64,000 nucleotides of DNA from positions 1,508,501-1,572,500 of the forward strand of contig NC_135033.1 in assembly GCF_051020975.1 (NCBI RefSeq). Direction: 5' to 3'. The first letter of the stretch is position 1, and each line of letters begins with the position of its first letter. A program made the position numbers and the translations under genes. Source of the DNA: Osmia lignaria lignaria (Eukaryota > Arthropoda > Insecta > Hymenoptera > Megachilidae). The notes beneath the pieces are model-generated. The model did no database searches, was not told the DNA's origin, and saw nothing but the letters and a program-made list of their open reading frames with translations. Below are positions 45,693 to 58,900 of this stretch, piece by piece.

Positions 45693-47924
45693 ATCTTTCT
45701 ACGGCTAATTAATGGATAAAGTTAATTGACAGTTATATCTGAAACACTTGGTTGCCTTGTTGAGTGCTGAGTGTACTCGTTTTATCTTACCGTACCTTGT
45801 TAATATGATGTCTGTTTAGTATAATATAATCTGCCTCATTGCATATTCAACGCAATGGATTTTGTAAATTTATTTGATTTAGCCTCATTGGATGACTGCG
45901 TTTATGCGAGATGGATGAATAAGTGTATGGTTACACTTGTTGGTGGAATGCACTTCAATGTATCTTATTCTATTTTATTTTGTGTTACATTATATTATGT
46001 TGGTTACTTTGGTCTATATACTATACTTTACACTTTCTTTACTTTCTTTAATTGCTCTATTGCTTACTCATTCATTCATTCGCTTATTATTCATTTATTT
46101 ATTTGGTTTTGGGTACGGTTAATCTTCCTGTGAGGATAGGTGATTTTGTCCATTCAAATGCTTGATAGCGCGTGGCTTCTGTTATAATCTCACCATTTGA
46201 ATATCATTTCAAATACTCTACTTATTTATTTACTTATTTATTTATTTATTTGTTATTCTTTTAGTTTATTCTTTTACTATGTAGCAGTATGGCGTTTGAC
46301 GGAACCACGCAGCTTACATTTGATTTGATTTGGTTGTCGCTTTTATTTATTATCTTTATACATCATTCGGTTATTAATTTCTACTTTCTTTTCGCATTTG
46401 TATGGACATAATCACTTACAATTTATAATTCATAATTTATAAAGTAATAGTAATGGAGCCAATAATCTTTACGGTTATGTTTGGTTGGAATACAATTCAT
46501 AATTCACTTGTATTTATTTTATTTTTACTTTATTTTACATTATATTACATTAGATTGGCTATGTTTGTTAGGCGTTACACTTTACATTTTCTTTATTTTC
46601 TTAATTTGTTAATATCTTAGCTGTTCACTCGCATTCATTATTCATTTATTATTCATTCATTTTGATTTTGATTGATTAAAGTTGATACACTGATCTGATT
46701 TGATTTATTTTTGATTTATTTCTGATTAATTTTCTTTTAGGCTGATACAATGTTCTGTCTATTCTGTCTATTCCTCTCAGATGTGATAGCGGTTGTTAGG
46801 TGGTTCCTGTTAATGATTTCAATATTTCAGTATTTGTACATTGCAATGGTTTTCTTTTTTTTTATAATTTTATTTTATTTTATTTATTTTGCATCGATCC
46901 TTGCTGTGCTTGCTGTTCATTTCATACTTTACTTTGACTTCACTTTCATTGTCATTCGATACTGGTCTTTCTTCCTTGTTTTGTTCCTTTATTTTCTCTT
47001 TTATTATACTTCCTGGCATTTCTTATTCTATTTTTGTATTGCTATCACGCTTGTCACTACTTTATCTTATTATCGTCTCTTGGCCTATCACCTGCTATGC
47101 ATCTCTGGATATTTAATTCAATTCAATTTCACTACATCTCTCCATGGTGTTGTATTGTCCCTCTCATGACGACATGACAGTGTGGTGTTCCTGTAAGAGT
47201 TTTAATTTATGCCATTAAGATGTGCTATTTCTGTTAATTTATTATTATATGGTGTTGCAATTATGTTATTATTATTATTACCTTACCTTGTTTCTTTTCG
47301 TTCCTTTTCCTTTTCATTTTCTTCTTCTTTTCTTTTCTTTCCTCACAGCTGTAATTGAACCTTCTTAATTGGTTAACTTGTTCCTTTTAACGAGTCCTTT
47401 TATGTTGGTTTTGTATTCCTGCTGACACTTTCCTGCTTTGACACATTAGGGTTAGGGTTATATCTCTGTAATAATCTTGTCACCCGTTATCTCTGAATTG
47501 GCTCTCTTATGGCTTAATTTACTTACCTACTTTTATACTTACTAGTATTTTGCTATTTCTCTCTTCTTTGATTTATTGTTCTCCTCCGACTCTCCTTCTA
47601 CTTCCTGCTGGTGAAACTTTTGTGATTCTTGCAATACTTCACATCTGTCTGTACGGTATGGGGTTTCTACGGTCTTCAATATGTATGTTTTCAATATTGT
47701 TTTTGATAAGAATACAATATTTATTATTGATAAGAATACAGTGCTTAATAATATAAACTGCGTCTCGCTATGTTTCGCTACGCACGCTTCCACTGCGACG
47801 ACACCATATACAAAATAACGTACCATACAACCGCTCTCTTAATGAGGACAGCACTTCTCGAATCTATGAGAATGTAATATATAGAAATGTACCACACTCT
47901 CAACAGTTTTGCTTTGCTCTAATA

Positions 47925-48463
47925 TCCATACTAATATTATAAATGCGAAAGTAACTCTGTCTATCTGTCTGTCTGTCTGTCTGTTTGTTACTTTTTCACG
48001 CCTAAACCGCTGAACAGATTTCGATAAAACTTGGCAAGGAGATAGATTGCATCCTTAGGAAGGTCATAGGCTACCTATTGTTTTCCAAAAAATAAAAAGA
48101 ACAGATTTCCGTGAGCTTCAAATATGTTATAGATCAGGTTTCGGAATTAACTGCTCTTCTCGGCCGATTGTCAGATGTCACGTCTCCTTTCCCGCGCCGC
48201 ACGTCTTGGCCCCCGCGGCGACCATAGTGCTTGGATAACCTCAAGCGCGTATTATATGAATCGCGCATGGCGCATTAGGGCGACAACCGTAATAATAGAT
48301 TTCCAAATCACCCATGACGTACTGTTATCGATGCGTTATTTTTTGTCACGCGCGATTCTAATGATACGCGCTTGAGGTAATGCAGTTATATCAAATAAGA
48401 TATTGCAGTTATATTAAAATAAAATAAAAAATTCAACGCGGACGAAGTCGCGGGTATCTTCTA
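47925..48463 (+). mobile_element. Non-autonomous Helitron (539 bp)
   Basis: Begins TCCATACTAATATTATAAAT and ends CTAG, inserted between A (47924) and T (48464). A GC-rich hairpin CGCGGACGAAGTCGCG lies about 10 nt before the CTAG, as in Helitron 3' ends. A (CTGT)n run follows the 5' end. The 5' and 3' motifs match those of insect Helitrons I recall. No Rep/helicase. Confidence 0.8.
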
Positions 48464-48502
48464 GTATACTATACTATCTCACTGTAGGAATCACTCAATT
48501 TA

Positions 48503-48973
48503 CAGTAATGCTTCGAAATAAGCAAGTGGTCTCTGCTTCGAAATAAGCAACTCGCTATCCCCTCTTCTTTGTTTGAAGTCGTCCGCAAAGTGAGAGGTAC
48601 GAGAAATGAGTAAGAGGTCTATGAAAGCGCGAAGCCGATGTTTAGGGTAATAAATTTCACGCTCGACTGAGCATTGACATCGGTTAGTAGAAGAAGGATG
48701 GAATATATATAATGCTTTCTCAGTCGGGTATATTTGCTTCGAAATAAAGCATAGTGCGAGAATGAGAGGGCATGCTATATTCTATCCTTGTTCAAAAAAT
48801 AACATCGCTGCTCGGCCGATCACTTTATGATTTGCCGCTACCTCGGATCTCTCACTCGTTTCTCGCGTTCTCTATCGTCCCGTTTCGAGAACAAAGTCAA
48901 GCCGAATAGCAACCTGCTTCGAAATAAGCAACTGTTCGGTCCCGAGTCACTTGCTTATTTCGAAGCATTACTG
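48503..48973. mobile_element. 471-bp mariner-like MITE, copy 2
   Basis: Same length and nearly the same sequence as 25176-25646, with TA at 48501-48502 and 48974-48975. It lies 39 bp right of the Helitron. Confidence 0.9.
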
Positions 48974-51515
48974 TACTCAATTTGGTGGCGTTAACTTATA
49001 TTCAGTAATTAACTTTCCTATGGGTATAATATTTATTTATAATCATACGTTATTTCAGTGGGCCGAATAATTTTGTATTTACATCTTGCTGTTTTGCTTT
49101 CCTCACTGCATCTTATTTCATTCATTTTATTTTATTTTATTTATTTGCTCATTATGCTGGGTTCACCTTTTTTCTCGGTTACTATTGTTTTCCCTTTATT
49201 CCGATTTATAAATTGAATTGATCGATTGATTCAACCTTCTTGATTGGCTCGGCATTATTCATGTATTTATTGTGGTTCGATCGATTTTCGACCTTATTCA
49301 TCTATTTCATTTATTTCTCATTATTTGTTTTACGTTGTTTGCTAGCTGTATCGATATAATTTGTCGGTGTTGTCTGCAAGCGGTACGGCAGTATAATGTA
49401 TAATTTTGCGATTTACTTTGGTGACCGCGTTTGTCGCATTATTTTACTACGTCATGCATTATGTCGGGCTCACATTTCATATTTCCTTTCTATTAGTTGC
49501 CTTCTTGCCTTGATTCTATTTTGGTTTGATTTATTTCATTTCATTTTATTAATTAATATTATTTGACTGTGTGTTGTTTGATGTTTGATTGGTTCCACGG
49601 GATTTTCCTGACTATATGCGTTTGATATTGATTTTGCTTTGGTTAAGGGTCTTATTTTATTTATTTATTCGGCCTCTCATTCCTTGGCGATTGTTTTCCT
49701 TTATCTTCGTTGTTTTTGTATAATTTGTTTCTCTGCGACGTGATAATGCAGTAACGCAGTGCGTCCTGCAATCTGCGCAATTTGCGGGGCTTATTCGGGT
49801 TGATTTTATTTTCCTAATTATTTTATTGACGTACATTTTGTCAGGCTATTTTATACGTTTTAATTTATAATCATATTTTATTTTATTTATTTTATTACAA
49901 ACTTATATGATGTTTTATATATGTAATATATTTATAATCATAGTATTGACTTATTTCTTTATATATTAATTAATTAATTCCTGATGTTGGCCCGTCTGGA
50001 AGTTTATCTGTGATCGCTTTGATTTTAGCAGAATTATCTTTTCGTTTTAGTATTGTATGCCAGACTTATCCTAGATGGTATGTCTGATGGTAAGTATGGT
50101 TTCCTAGGATTGCGCGGCAGCACGATGGACAGTTCTGCAGTCGGTAACTGTGTAACGGGTAATTGGCGCGTGGTAGGTAACTACTGCGCGGCAGATAATT
50201 TGTCTGTGGATAGCCGTTACGGAGTGAGCGGCCGAGTATTATTGTTTGGTAAATGGAATATTTGTTGTTGGTAATATCTTTGGTGCTGCGGTTGGTTACC
50301 AACTAGGCGTAGCTTGCGGCTTATGGTTATCTTTTGTAGGTACATTATTTTTTGGTTTTGGTCATTTTGATTTGTTCAAACTGTTTTGTTTATGCATTTT
50401 CGCTTATGAGCACTTATATATTCTGTATAATTAATTAATTTGATGGTTTGATGGTTAATTTGACGGTTGATAACCATTATGGAGTGAACTAGGGAATTTT
50501 ATGAACACTAGGTTCTATCTCTATATACTTTATGATTTATGGTCACGCTCTTGCTCTTTTACTTTGCCCGATTTTCTGTCTCTCGTTCAAAGCATATATT
50601 TAGGTATCTGTTTCTTCTGAGCAATTGGGTGTTCCCGACATTAATCGCTAATTTATTATTCTGCTACGAAATAATTTGGGAATTAAATTTGAACAATGGA
50701 TTTATATAGTCTATGGTCATTATTTGTTAGGTTATACTCGGTCTCCTATCTTCATTGCTATACTCATAGGTTATGTATGTCTGTTTACTTCTGCTCTGGC
50801 ATCTGTCAGGTGCTTGGTTGTAAATGGAATATAATCACTCTGGATTAAATTGGCTATTGTACTATTAAATCATTATTTTAATAAGTTTAGTGTTAATTAA
50901 TTAACCCTTGGCGTATGTGAATTGCTGCGCTTTCTGTTGCGTTGTGCTAGAAAAGAATCAGGTGTCGCTATTATGCTGTGTCTGAACACATTAATTCATA
51001 TACATTATATATTGTAAATTTTTACATTTACTTATTTGGTTTTGTACGATATTGTATGCACAGTCTCGCGTTCTCCGCTCCTCATTTTGATATAGTTTAG
51101 TAGTAAATAAGTACGTGAGCGCAGCTATTTTGTGTTTATATTTTAATAGGAATTATGTTCGCTCAAGGCGCTCCAACGGAATACTCTGTTTCCCTTTTGG
51201 CACTTTTGCTTCATTAGTGGTTTATTGGTTTACTTTATATGTTTATTTGATTATTACTCAATGCAGCAGAGTTCAGCGCAGTTTTGTGTGGCTGATTTAA
51301 TTTGGATGCTTGATTGTATGTTCTAATATTTACTATTATATTCCCCTAACTAACTTTTCTACTGCCTCTGCTACAGTTGCTTGTTTGTTACTCTTAACTT
51401 TAACTGCAACTAAGTATTAGTTACTATCTACATGGGGTGTTTGGATTTGAATCAGCCTTGACGGGACCTGGGATCGGTTTACTTTGACAGGAATGCAAGG
51501 AGTTAATTTAACTTT

Positions 51516-52385
51516 TTATCCGACTTCGAAAAGGAGGAGGATACTCAATTCGATGTGTGTTTTTTTTTTTTTTTATGTTCACCGATTACGCCGAGACGGA
51601 TGGACCAATCGGAACGAAACCTTTTGCATCTGGTAGAGTATGTCTCCCGATTGGTCCCGTTAAAAAAACATTTTGCATTTTTTCATTCCGAACGCTTTTT
51701 ATTTCAAAAAAGCGTACTATGTCATGTACGTGCGACGTACGTTCGCCGATTACTCAGAGGCGGATGGACCAATCGGAACGGAACTTTTTGCGTCCTGCAG
51801 AGTGTAACTCCTCATTGGTCCAGTCAAAAAAATATTTTGCATTTTTTCATTCCTAACGACTATTTCTTCTAAATGTATGTTCGCCGATTACTCCAAGATG
51901 GATGGACCAATCGGAACGAAACATTTTGCATCTTGTAGAGTATGTCTCCCAATTGGTCCCGTTAAAAAAACATTTTGCATTTTTTCATTGTTAACGATTT
52001 TTTTGCAAAAAACGTAATGCTTGACTTATATTTTTCACCGATTACCGCGAGACGGATGAACCAATCGAATCAAAAATTTTGCATCTTGTAGAGTATATTT
52101 CCCGATTGGTCTCGCAAAAAAATTTTTGTATTTTTTCATTCCTAACGACTTATGTCGCAAAAAACGTAATACTTCATTTATGTCTTCTGGCGTTTATGCT
52201 GCAGGGAATGTATCGATTGTGATGAAAACTTTCACATTTAGTAGGAGGTATATCCGCGATGATCTCACTTGCAAAAATTTATTGAATTTGTTAATAACTA
52301 CTATTATAGCAAAAAATCTACGCCTTCATGTTACTCTGCAAGGATGTATCGTTCGCGATGAAACCTTTCATATTTGGTAGGAATT
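51516..52385. repeat. Decayed tandem array, units about 140-165 bp
   Basis: Opens with CCGACTTCGAAAAGGAGGAG. The motif CCGATTAC followed by GGATGGACCAATCGGAA recurs at about 51582, 51746, 51884 and 52039, and weaker units follow to 52385 and again after 53517. Between repeats are TTTTGCATTTTTTCATT blocks. The opening motif is common in insect genomes (recalled). Short Phe-rich frames here are not genes. Confidence 0.7.
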
Positions 52386-53517
52386 ACAGGGTGTCAGGCG
52401 ACTACCTCGACAGCCGTAGAGGGATGATTGCTAAGGGGATTCTAAACAACTTTTTCCTTTGCCAAATTGTTGGTTAAGGCTTGGTTTGCGAGTTAATAAC
52501 AAAAAACACCGACCAATCCGAGCGCGGATAAAGCGCAGTCTGAGGGACTGCAGTGTCGGGTACGAAAACCGGGCCTGACGTTGGTCGCGAACGAACGGCT
52601 TGGCACCCCGTTGGCATAGCACAATAAAAAAACTGAACTGGTAGAACATTTTTAGTCGCTGTTTAGAATGAATATGGAACCTAATCTCTTATTGCCTGTC
52701 ATAATGTAAAAAAGGAAATTCTAAGGATTTTAAACAACAAATAAAAATGTTTGAAGTGGTATAATTAATAAACGTTTGAATTAAAGGCTACACTAATGAT
52801 GCAAAATTTGAAAACAATTTAAATGAAACTTACCCATTCGTTTCTAAATTAACTTGCTACGCTCAAAGCAAATAATTGCCACTAGATCACTGTGTCGATT
52901 CTGGACATTCGATGAGCAAACACCTCGCCTATTATTCACACCTAAGTGCAATAAATGAGGGGAGTTCACTGGCCCGATCATGAAAATTGCTGTTCTACCG
53001 AACGTGTTTCCTCGATTCCCAGTGACAATTATCTGTTTTCAGCGTAGTAGGTTAATTTACGAACGAATGCGAAAGTTTCATTTATATTGTTTTCAAATTT
53101 TTCATCATTAACGTGGCTTCCAATTCAAACGTTTATTAATTATTCCATTTCAATCATTTTCATTTGTTGTTTAGAATGCTTAGAATTTCATTTTTTACAT
53201 TATGATAGGCGACAAGAGATTAGGTTCCGTATTCATTATAAACAACGACTAAAAATGTTCTACCCGTCCAATTTTTTATTGTGCTATGCCAACGGGGTGC
53301 CGAGCCGTTCGTTTGCGACCTACGTCAGGCCCGGTTTTCATAGCCGACATTGCAGTCCCTGAGCCCGCGCGCTGTACGCGCTCGGATTGGTCGTTGTTTT
53401 TTGTTAATAACTAGAAAAACAAGCCTTAACCAACATTTTGGAAAAGGAAAAAGTTGTTCAGAATCACTTTAGCAATCATCCCTCTTCGGCTGTAGAGGTA
53501 GTCGCGTGACATTCTGT
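52386..53517. mobile_element. 1.1-kb foldback element with ACAGGGTGTC ends
   Basis: Left ACAGGGTGTCAGGCGACTAC, right end its imperfect inverse. Arms of about 450 bp (52386-52860 and 53050-53517) match with scattered differences. It is inserted in the decayed tandem array (the AAAAATTTATTGAATTTG unit continues at 53540). It shares subterminal blocks (CTAAACAACTTTTTCCTTTG) with 22946-23490. Confidence 0.85.
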
Positions 53518-53645
53518 ATATCCGCGATGACCCCACTTGCAAAAATTTATGGAATTTGTTGTTTATTAACCATTTAAATTTGGTCAATATTTTTTAGGTT
53601 TATGGTTATTAGCTATGTAACAGAAACCCAAAATCACCTTACACT

Positions 53646-54434
53646 TGTTACGTCCCTAGTTATAACCCATTTTCGTCTTTCGCCATTTCAAGGAGGTCTC
53701 GCTCTGGAATCCGCGTAACATCAGCTTTTTTTTCGCTTAGCGACGCCCGCGATACGAAATCGGGGAACTCGCGGAATGCGATGGCGAAAACCCTTTGCTT
53801 GCAGGTTTTCGCAAGCAAAGAGCGTGACCTACTCCCCTTTTGGGATAAGTTATCGCCACAACGCAGGTACACCAGTTCCGTGATAGCGTGAAGCGGAGAC
53901 GAAGTTCTGTCCGTTCGTGACCCGCAGTAGATTCGCGAGTAAGGCTAAAACTCGAAACCCGGAAGATCATCGACGAAGTGCTCGGCCGACGGTTCAACAC
54001 AAGTGTATCGCCGTGGTCTGAGATAACAGACCCATAATTGGATCAAGTCCAGGAGTGCACCCGTGTGCTGTGCAGGACCACCACCAACCGCTTGTATCTC
54101 CAAGGTCGAGTAGTAGCCACGCGTCGCGAGTCTAGTATAACGCCCGAACCGCGAAGCAAGCGAAAACCGAGATCCTCAGTGTGAATGACCATCGAGTGAA
54201 TACGAGAACGAACGAGCGACAACAACACCCGAAGTCAGCGAAGGGTATGTAACAACAGAGACAGAATATATATATATATTGAAGACCATACATGCCTATC
54301 TTTAATAATTGAACGCCCCGTCCTGTACTCCTATACTACCAGCAAGGAAGGTCAAGGTACGCTTTAGCGTTTTGATCGGCAGAACCCAGAACATAGTAAT
54401 AGTAGAATAACCACCTATTAGGTGGGACGTAACA
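53646..54434 (+). repeat. 5' LTR of the errantivirus
   Basis: 789 bp. Contains a 10-bp perfect hairpin, CTTTGCTTGC (53793-53802) with GCAAGCAAAG (53811-53820), kept in the other LTR, and a terminal CCACC/GGTGG stem just before the 3' end. Confidence 0.93.
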
Positions 54435-54437
54435 ATT

Positions 54438-54455
54438 TGGTGTCAGAAGTGGGAT
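54438..54455 (+). other. Primer binding site for tRNA-Leu
   Basis: TGGTGTCAGAAGTGGGAT begins 3 nt after the LTR. From memory it is the exact complement of the 3' end of insect tRNA-Leu(CAG). Confidence 0.8.
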
Positions 54456-54581
54456 ATCGTTAAACATACGGATTCACGTAATTTAAACAAATATCGAAAT
54501 TCATTCATTTCCGTGGCTTAACGCGCCGTAACTTGACCACACCCTTGCTACTTTAACGCTCGCCCCCTTATAACCGTCACC

Positions 54582-55919
54582 ATGCCTCTCGTTCACGACA
54601 CGATTCCCTCTCGCAACCCACCACCGCCTCCTACGTCCTCGCCGTCCGTAAGAGACACACGGAGCCTCGGACAATCCGGGACATCCCATTATGATTCATG
54701 GTTCATCGCCGAAAGGGAGGAGAAAAAGGTGGATCGCGTTTTAGAAAAAATCCCTGATTTCGATCCTGAGAAGGTTTCGTTCGAAGATTTCCTGACCGCA
54801 ATTCATAAAGTAAAGTCACGAGTCCCGTCCGGCCTAGAGGCCAGATTTCTCGAAGGTCTTATGGATAAATTAGTTCAACACGTTAAATTCTATGTAGAGA
54901 AGCAGAACTGCACAAGCGTCGTCGACCTCTTAAAGTTGCTTCGAAAGAGATACGCTCCTAACAAGACCTATAAGGAACTCTGCTTAGAACTAGGGAACCT
55001 CCCGATGAGGGACGACGAAACGGTCCTAAAATATACGCATCGTTTCTCGAAGCTACTTTATCAGGCCTCCGCCAGCGGTCGCGACGAAAAGGGCGACAAA
55101 TTCGACCCCGAAAAATTCGACATCTTAGCGGGGAAGGCCTTCATCCGAGGTTTACCACCAAAACTATCGCAGGCCGTAATGACTGCCCGGAAAACCACAC
55201 TCACCGACATCATGGACGAGGCACTCGTGATAGACAAAAACGACGCGAAAATGAAAAAATCAGCCCCTCCAACTAAACCACCGGTCAACCCTTTGCCAGC
55301 GACCCCTCCTTCACCATACGACTACAATCGCACCTGGTCGGAATGGCGGGAACCGCCACAACAAGTGCAACCGGAATATCCTAGCCACCCATGCGGTCAT
55401 TGCTACACGAATTCGGCCCAGCCCGCGGCCCCTCCGGTAAATACGTGTCAATCTCGGTACACAGCTCCACCATGCGGGGCCGGATGCCCACACGGTTGCG
55501 CCCCATACATGCCTCCGCAGCCTTCTTGGTTCTGCGGGTGTGGCCACGCTCAAAGGGCACCACCTCAAGGCCCACGCTATCATAACCACTACCAAGCACA
55601 CGGAACTCAATATTCAGGTCAAACGAATTATTCAAATAATTATTCACGCGGTCCAAATCGGCGCCAAGGATCTCGCCGACCACCAGGAAATAGCTATCCT
55701 GAACGTGGGCGCGATCCCCCGCCAAGACTAGATAACAGGCCATCGCGCGATAGCACTCCAGACAGAGAAAATTTAAACTTCAGTCGCGCCCGTTCACCCG
55801 CAGACAATCGAGCGGGCGCAGCTTTTACGCCTCGCCGCGATCCCCAACGGCCACAAGCGAGTCCCCAGGACTCTTACAGGCTCCTTCGCCGCGAATCCGG
55901 ATCCGCTCAAAGGAACTGA
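54582..55919 (+). CDS. gag: Gag polyprotein (445 aa)
   Basis: Open frame starting about 125 bp after the primer site. A Pro/Ser-rich N-terminus leads into a helical gag domain (FDPEKVSFEDFLTAI, LRKRYAPNKTYKEL). The C-terminal third is Pro/Cys/Gly-rich and then Arg-rich, without a clear CCHC knuckle; instead it has scattered Cys-His clusters. The frame ends shortly before the protease in the -1 frame, so pol would need a frameshift. No internal stop. Confidence 0.9.
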   Translation: MPLVHDTIPSRNPPPPPTSSPSVRDTRSLGQSGTSHYDSWFIAEREEKKVDRVLEKIPDFDPEKVSFEDFLTAIHKVKSRVPSGLEARFLEGLMDKLVQHVKFYVEKQNCTSVVDLLKLLRKRYAPNKTYKELCLELGNLPMRDDETVLKYTHRFSKLLYQASASGRDEKGDKFDPEKFDILAGKAFIRGLPPKLSQAVMTARKTTLTDIMDEALVIDKNDAKMKKSAPPTKPPVNPLPATPPSPYDYNRTWSEWREPPQQVQPEYPSHPCGHCYTNSAQPAAPPVNTCQSRYTAPPCGAGCPHGCAPYMPPQPSWFCGCGHAQRAPPQGPRYHNHYQAHGTQYSGQTNYSNNYSRGPNRRQGSRRPPGNSYPERGRDPPPRLDNRPSRDSTPDRENLNFSRARSPADNRAGAAFTPRRDPQRPQASPQDSYRLLRRESGSAQRN

Positions 55920-58900
55920 ACAAAGGCAACGGAGAATTTATTATAGACACCGGCTCGATGTTGAACTTGATTAAGTCAAACGCGCTACGGACCGACCATT
56001 AAATGCGAGAGCGTCAGCGTAAAAGGACTGCAAGGATACATCATCGCTGCCGGCATTATAAGCATTAAAATAAACGGAAGCCAAACTCTCTTTTACGTCG
56101 TCGACAACCCGGATTTCCCTGACGGAGTAATAGGCCTCTTAGGTAGCCCGTACCTCCTGCAAGAAGAAAGCGAAATTTCCTTTCACCATAGAACCCTAGT
56201 AACGAGCAAACGACCGATTCATCCAATCGGATTCTCGAACTCACGGGAGATAAAAGAAACGCTGACCTCTTGCCAACGCGACCAGGAAGCACCACGAGCG
56301 CTCCTCGGTAAACAGGAATGTACAAGAGTTGCGTCAGCCGATTACACAAACGATACCGACGAAGACGCGGACCGCGCCGTCGAAGAGCTGACCCAACAAA
56401 ATTCTCGGGAATCGGGTGAAGAAACGCGCAACGCGACCGACATTATTGACCTACCTAGGCCGCTGACTCCGCTGTCAGACGAACAGCTGGAATTTCAAGG
56501 CGAAGATCTAGGAGACTATGTCGTCACGCAACTAACCGACGCCGAGAGAATCCAAAACATTAATAAAGCACTAAAATTAGATCATTTAGAAGATAAACCG
56601 CGACGCATGGTCGAAAGTATCGTAGCACGTTACGCGGATAGATTTTTTATTCCCGGCGATCCTCTGGGAGATACAAAGGCAATCGTTCACAATATCCCTG
56701 TGGATGACAAGACTCCGGTATTTACACGACAGTATCCCTTTAGCGTCGACCAGGAAAAGGAAATATCGAAACAAATACAGAACTTAGAGGATTTAGGGGT
56801 AATAGTTCCCTCGAACTCCCCGTACAACTCGCCCCTCTGGCTCGTTCCGAAAAAACCGGACTCGAAAGGAAATGTGCGTTGGAGAATGGTCGTAGACTTC
56901 CGTAAATTAAACGCGAAAACAATCGACGACCGTTTCCCGATTCCCCGCATATCGGATATTTTCGACCGGTTAGGAGGTGCAAAATACTTCGCTGTTTTCG
57001 ACTTGGCAAATGGATTTCACCAGATACGCATGGCCCCGGAGGACCAGGGGAAAACGGCATTCTCGACTCCGGATGGACACTACGAATATGCGCGCATGCC
57101 GTTCGGTTTGAAAAATGCACCCGCTACTTTTCAAAGGCTTATGCAACTCGTTTTGAAGGGACTAATTGGTAAAATCCTATACGTATACATCGACGATATA
57201 GTAGTTTACGGACGCACGTTGGAGGAAATGGAAACACGACTCGAAACTCTGTTCCAACGCCTTCGCGATAATAACCTCACTCTGCAACCGGATAAGGCGG
57301 AATTTCTAAAGAAAGAGGTGACCTATTTGGGCCACATCATCTCGTCCGAAGGAATAAGACCAAACCCGGAGAAAATTCGAGCAGTAGAAAGTTTTCCGAC
57401 TCCGACCACGCGAAAAACACTGAAACAATTTTTAGGTTTGGTAAACTACTATAGGCGATTTATCCCAGATCTGTCACAACAGGCCAAACCTCTGACAGAA
57501 CTAACCAGTCCCAAGAAACCCTTCACATGGACCGAAGCTCATCAGAAAAGTTTTGAGGCATTACGACAGACACTGTGTAAAGAACCGGTTTTGCGCTATC
57601 CGAATTTCGACGAGTCCTTCATTATCACCACCGACGCATCGGACATCGCTGTCGGCGCTGTCCTAAGTCAGGGCAAAATAGGCGAAGATCCACCTATTGC
57701 CTACGCGTCGCTAGCCCTCACGCCGGCTCAACAAAATTATTCGACCACGGAGAAAGAATGCTTTGCAATCATCTTTGCCGTAAAACATTTCAGAACGTAC
57801 ATATATGGCAGAAAGTTCACGCTAGTAACAGACCATCGTCCTCTACAATGGCTATTCTCGGTCAAAGACCCAGTATCACGCCTAGCCCGCTGGAGAATAC
57901 TCCTAGAGGACTATAATTATGAGATCATATACAAACCAGGCCGAGTAAACGCAAACGCAGATGCCTTGTCAAGAAACCCGGTACCATTTGCACTACCAAT
58001 AATACCCTCAGATCAGATCACCAACACAGAAGAACCCATTGCAAACCGGGTAAGATCACGTCGGGCGGCCCAATCTAGGCCAAATTACGAGGAACCACCA
58101 TCCATGATCCTGGACGAAACACAATCGATAGGAAATATAGAACCAGAAGAGATCGAGCCCAATGCAAACTCCACCATGATGGATGACAACGTCACCACGG
58201 AGCAAGAGCACGAGGCACTGGCAACTAGTACCCCAAAACCAAGAAAACGCGTATCTTGGGGATCACCTCTCTCCACCCAGGAACCTATACAGCCATCCGA
58301 GGATCAAGCTGAACCAGAACAGGAACCATCCTCACACGACCTCTCGCAAACAAATACCGTCGAACAACCGACGCGCATCTCCTGGGACTTGCCATCCCCA
58401 GCAGAATTATTAGACATACCGCAATCGACCATTAGGACTCCCGAATTTACTCGCGAATGGAAAGACATTGACAATATTTACGCGCCATATCCACAGGTCA
58501 CCATCGGCCCAACACAGGCTAAAGTCATCCAATGCAGAATAGCCATTTCTAAAGCTCCACTCACCGAGGGCCCTGGTAATATCGCACATTTTATCCCTGC
58601 AGATAAAATTCTCACCAGCCCCAACTGTAGAACACTAAAAGCCCTAAGTATGCTCTCGGAAACAAATCTGCTCACGGAAAATCTAACCGAAGGACGCGTA
58701 ATCGTTACGCAAGCAGAAGAAAGGCGAATTTGTAGCATCGTAGGCGCTAAATACTTCTTCCAGACTATCGAACAACACCAGATGTCGTATTTACTGCATG
58801 CTCTAAAACTAGCAGCAAAAATAGAAGGAGTAGATAATCTCCGCATCCCAACGAGCGGAGAAACGATGCACAAAATGGACGCTCAAACGCTACAACAACA

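Larger units (their letters stand above)
45780..51515. repeat. AT-rich dispersed repeat, long copy 2
   Basis: Paralogue of 25.65-30.32 kb (left part) and 18.9-19.9 kb (right part), showing that those are two halves of one repeat. It is T-rich with no gene. It preserves the uninterrupted TTAA site of transposon copy B near 50430, and it hosts a Helitron and a MITE. Confidence 0.6.

Noticed and set aside
46750..47169. 139-codon hydrophobic frame resembling a membrane protein
   Set aside because: Same T-rich repeat; not conserved as a frame in the paralogous copy.
51555..51872. Overlapping Phe-rich frames
   Set aside because: Products of a decayed tandem array; similar peptides in two frames come from the repeat units.
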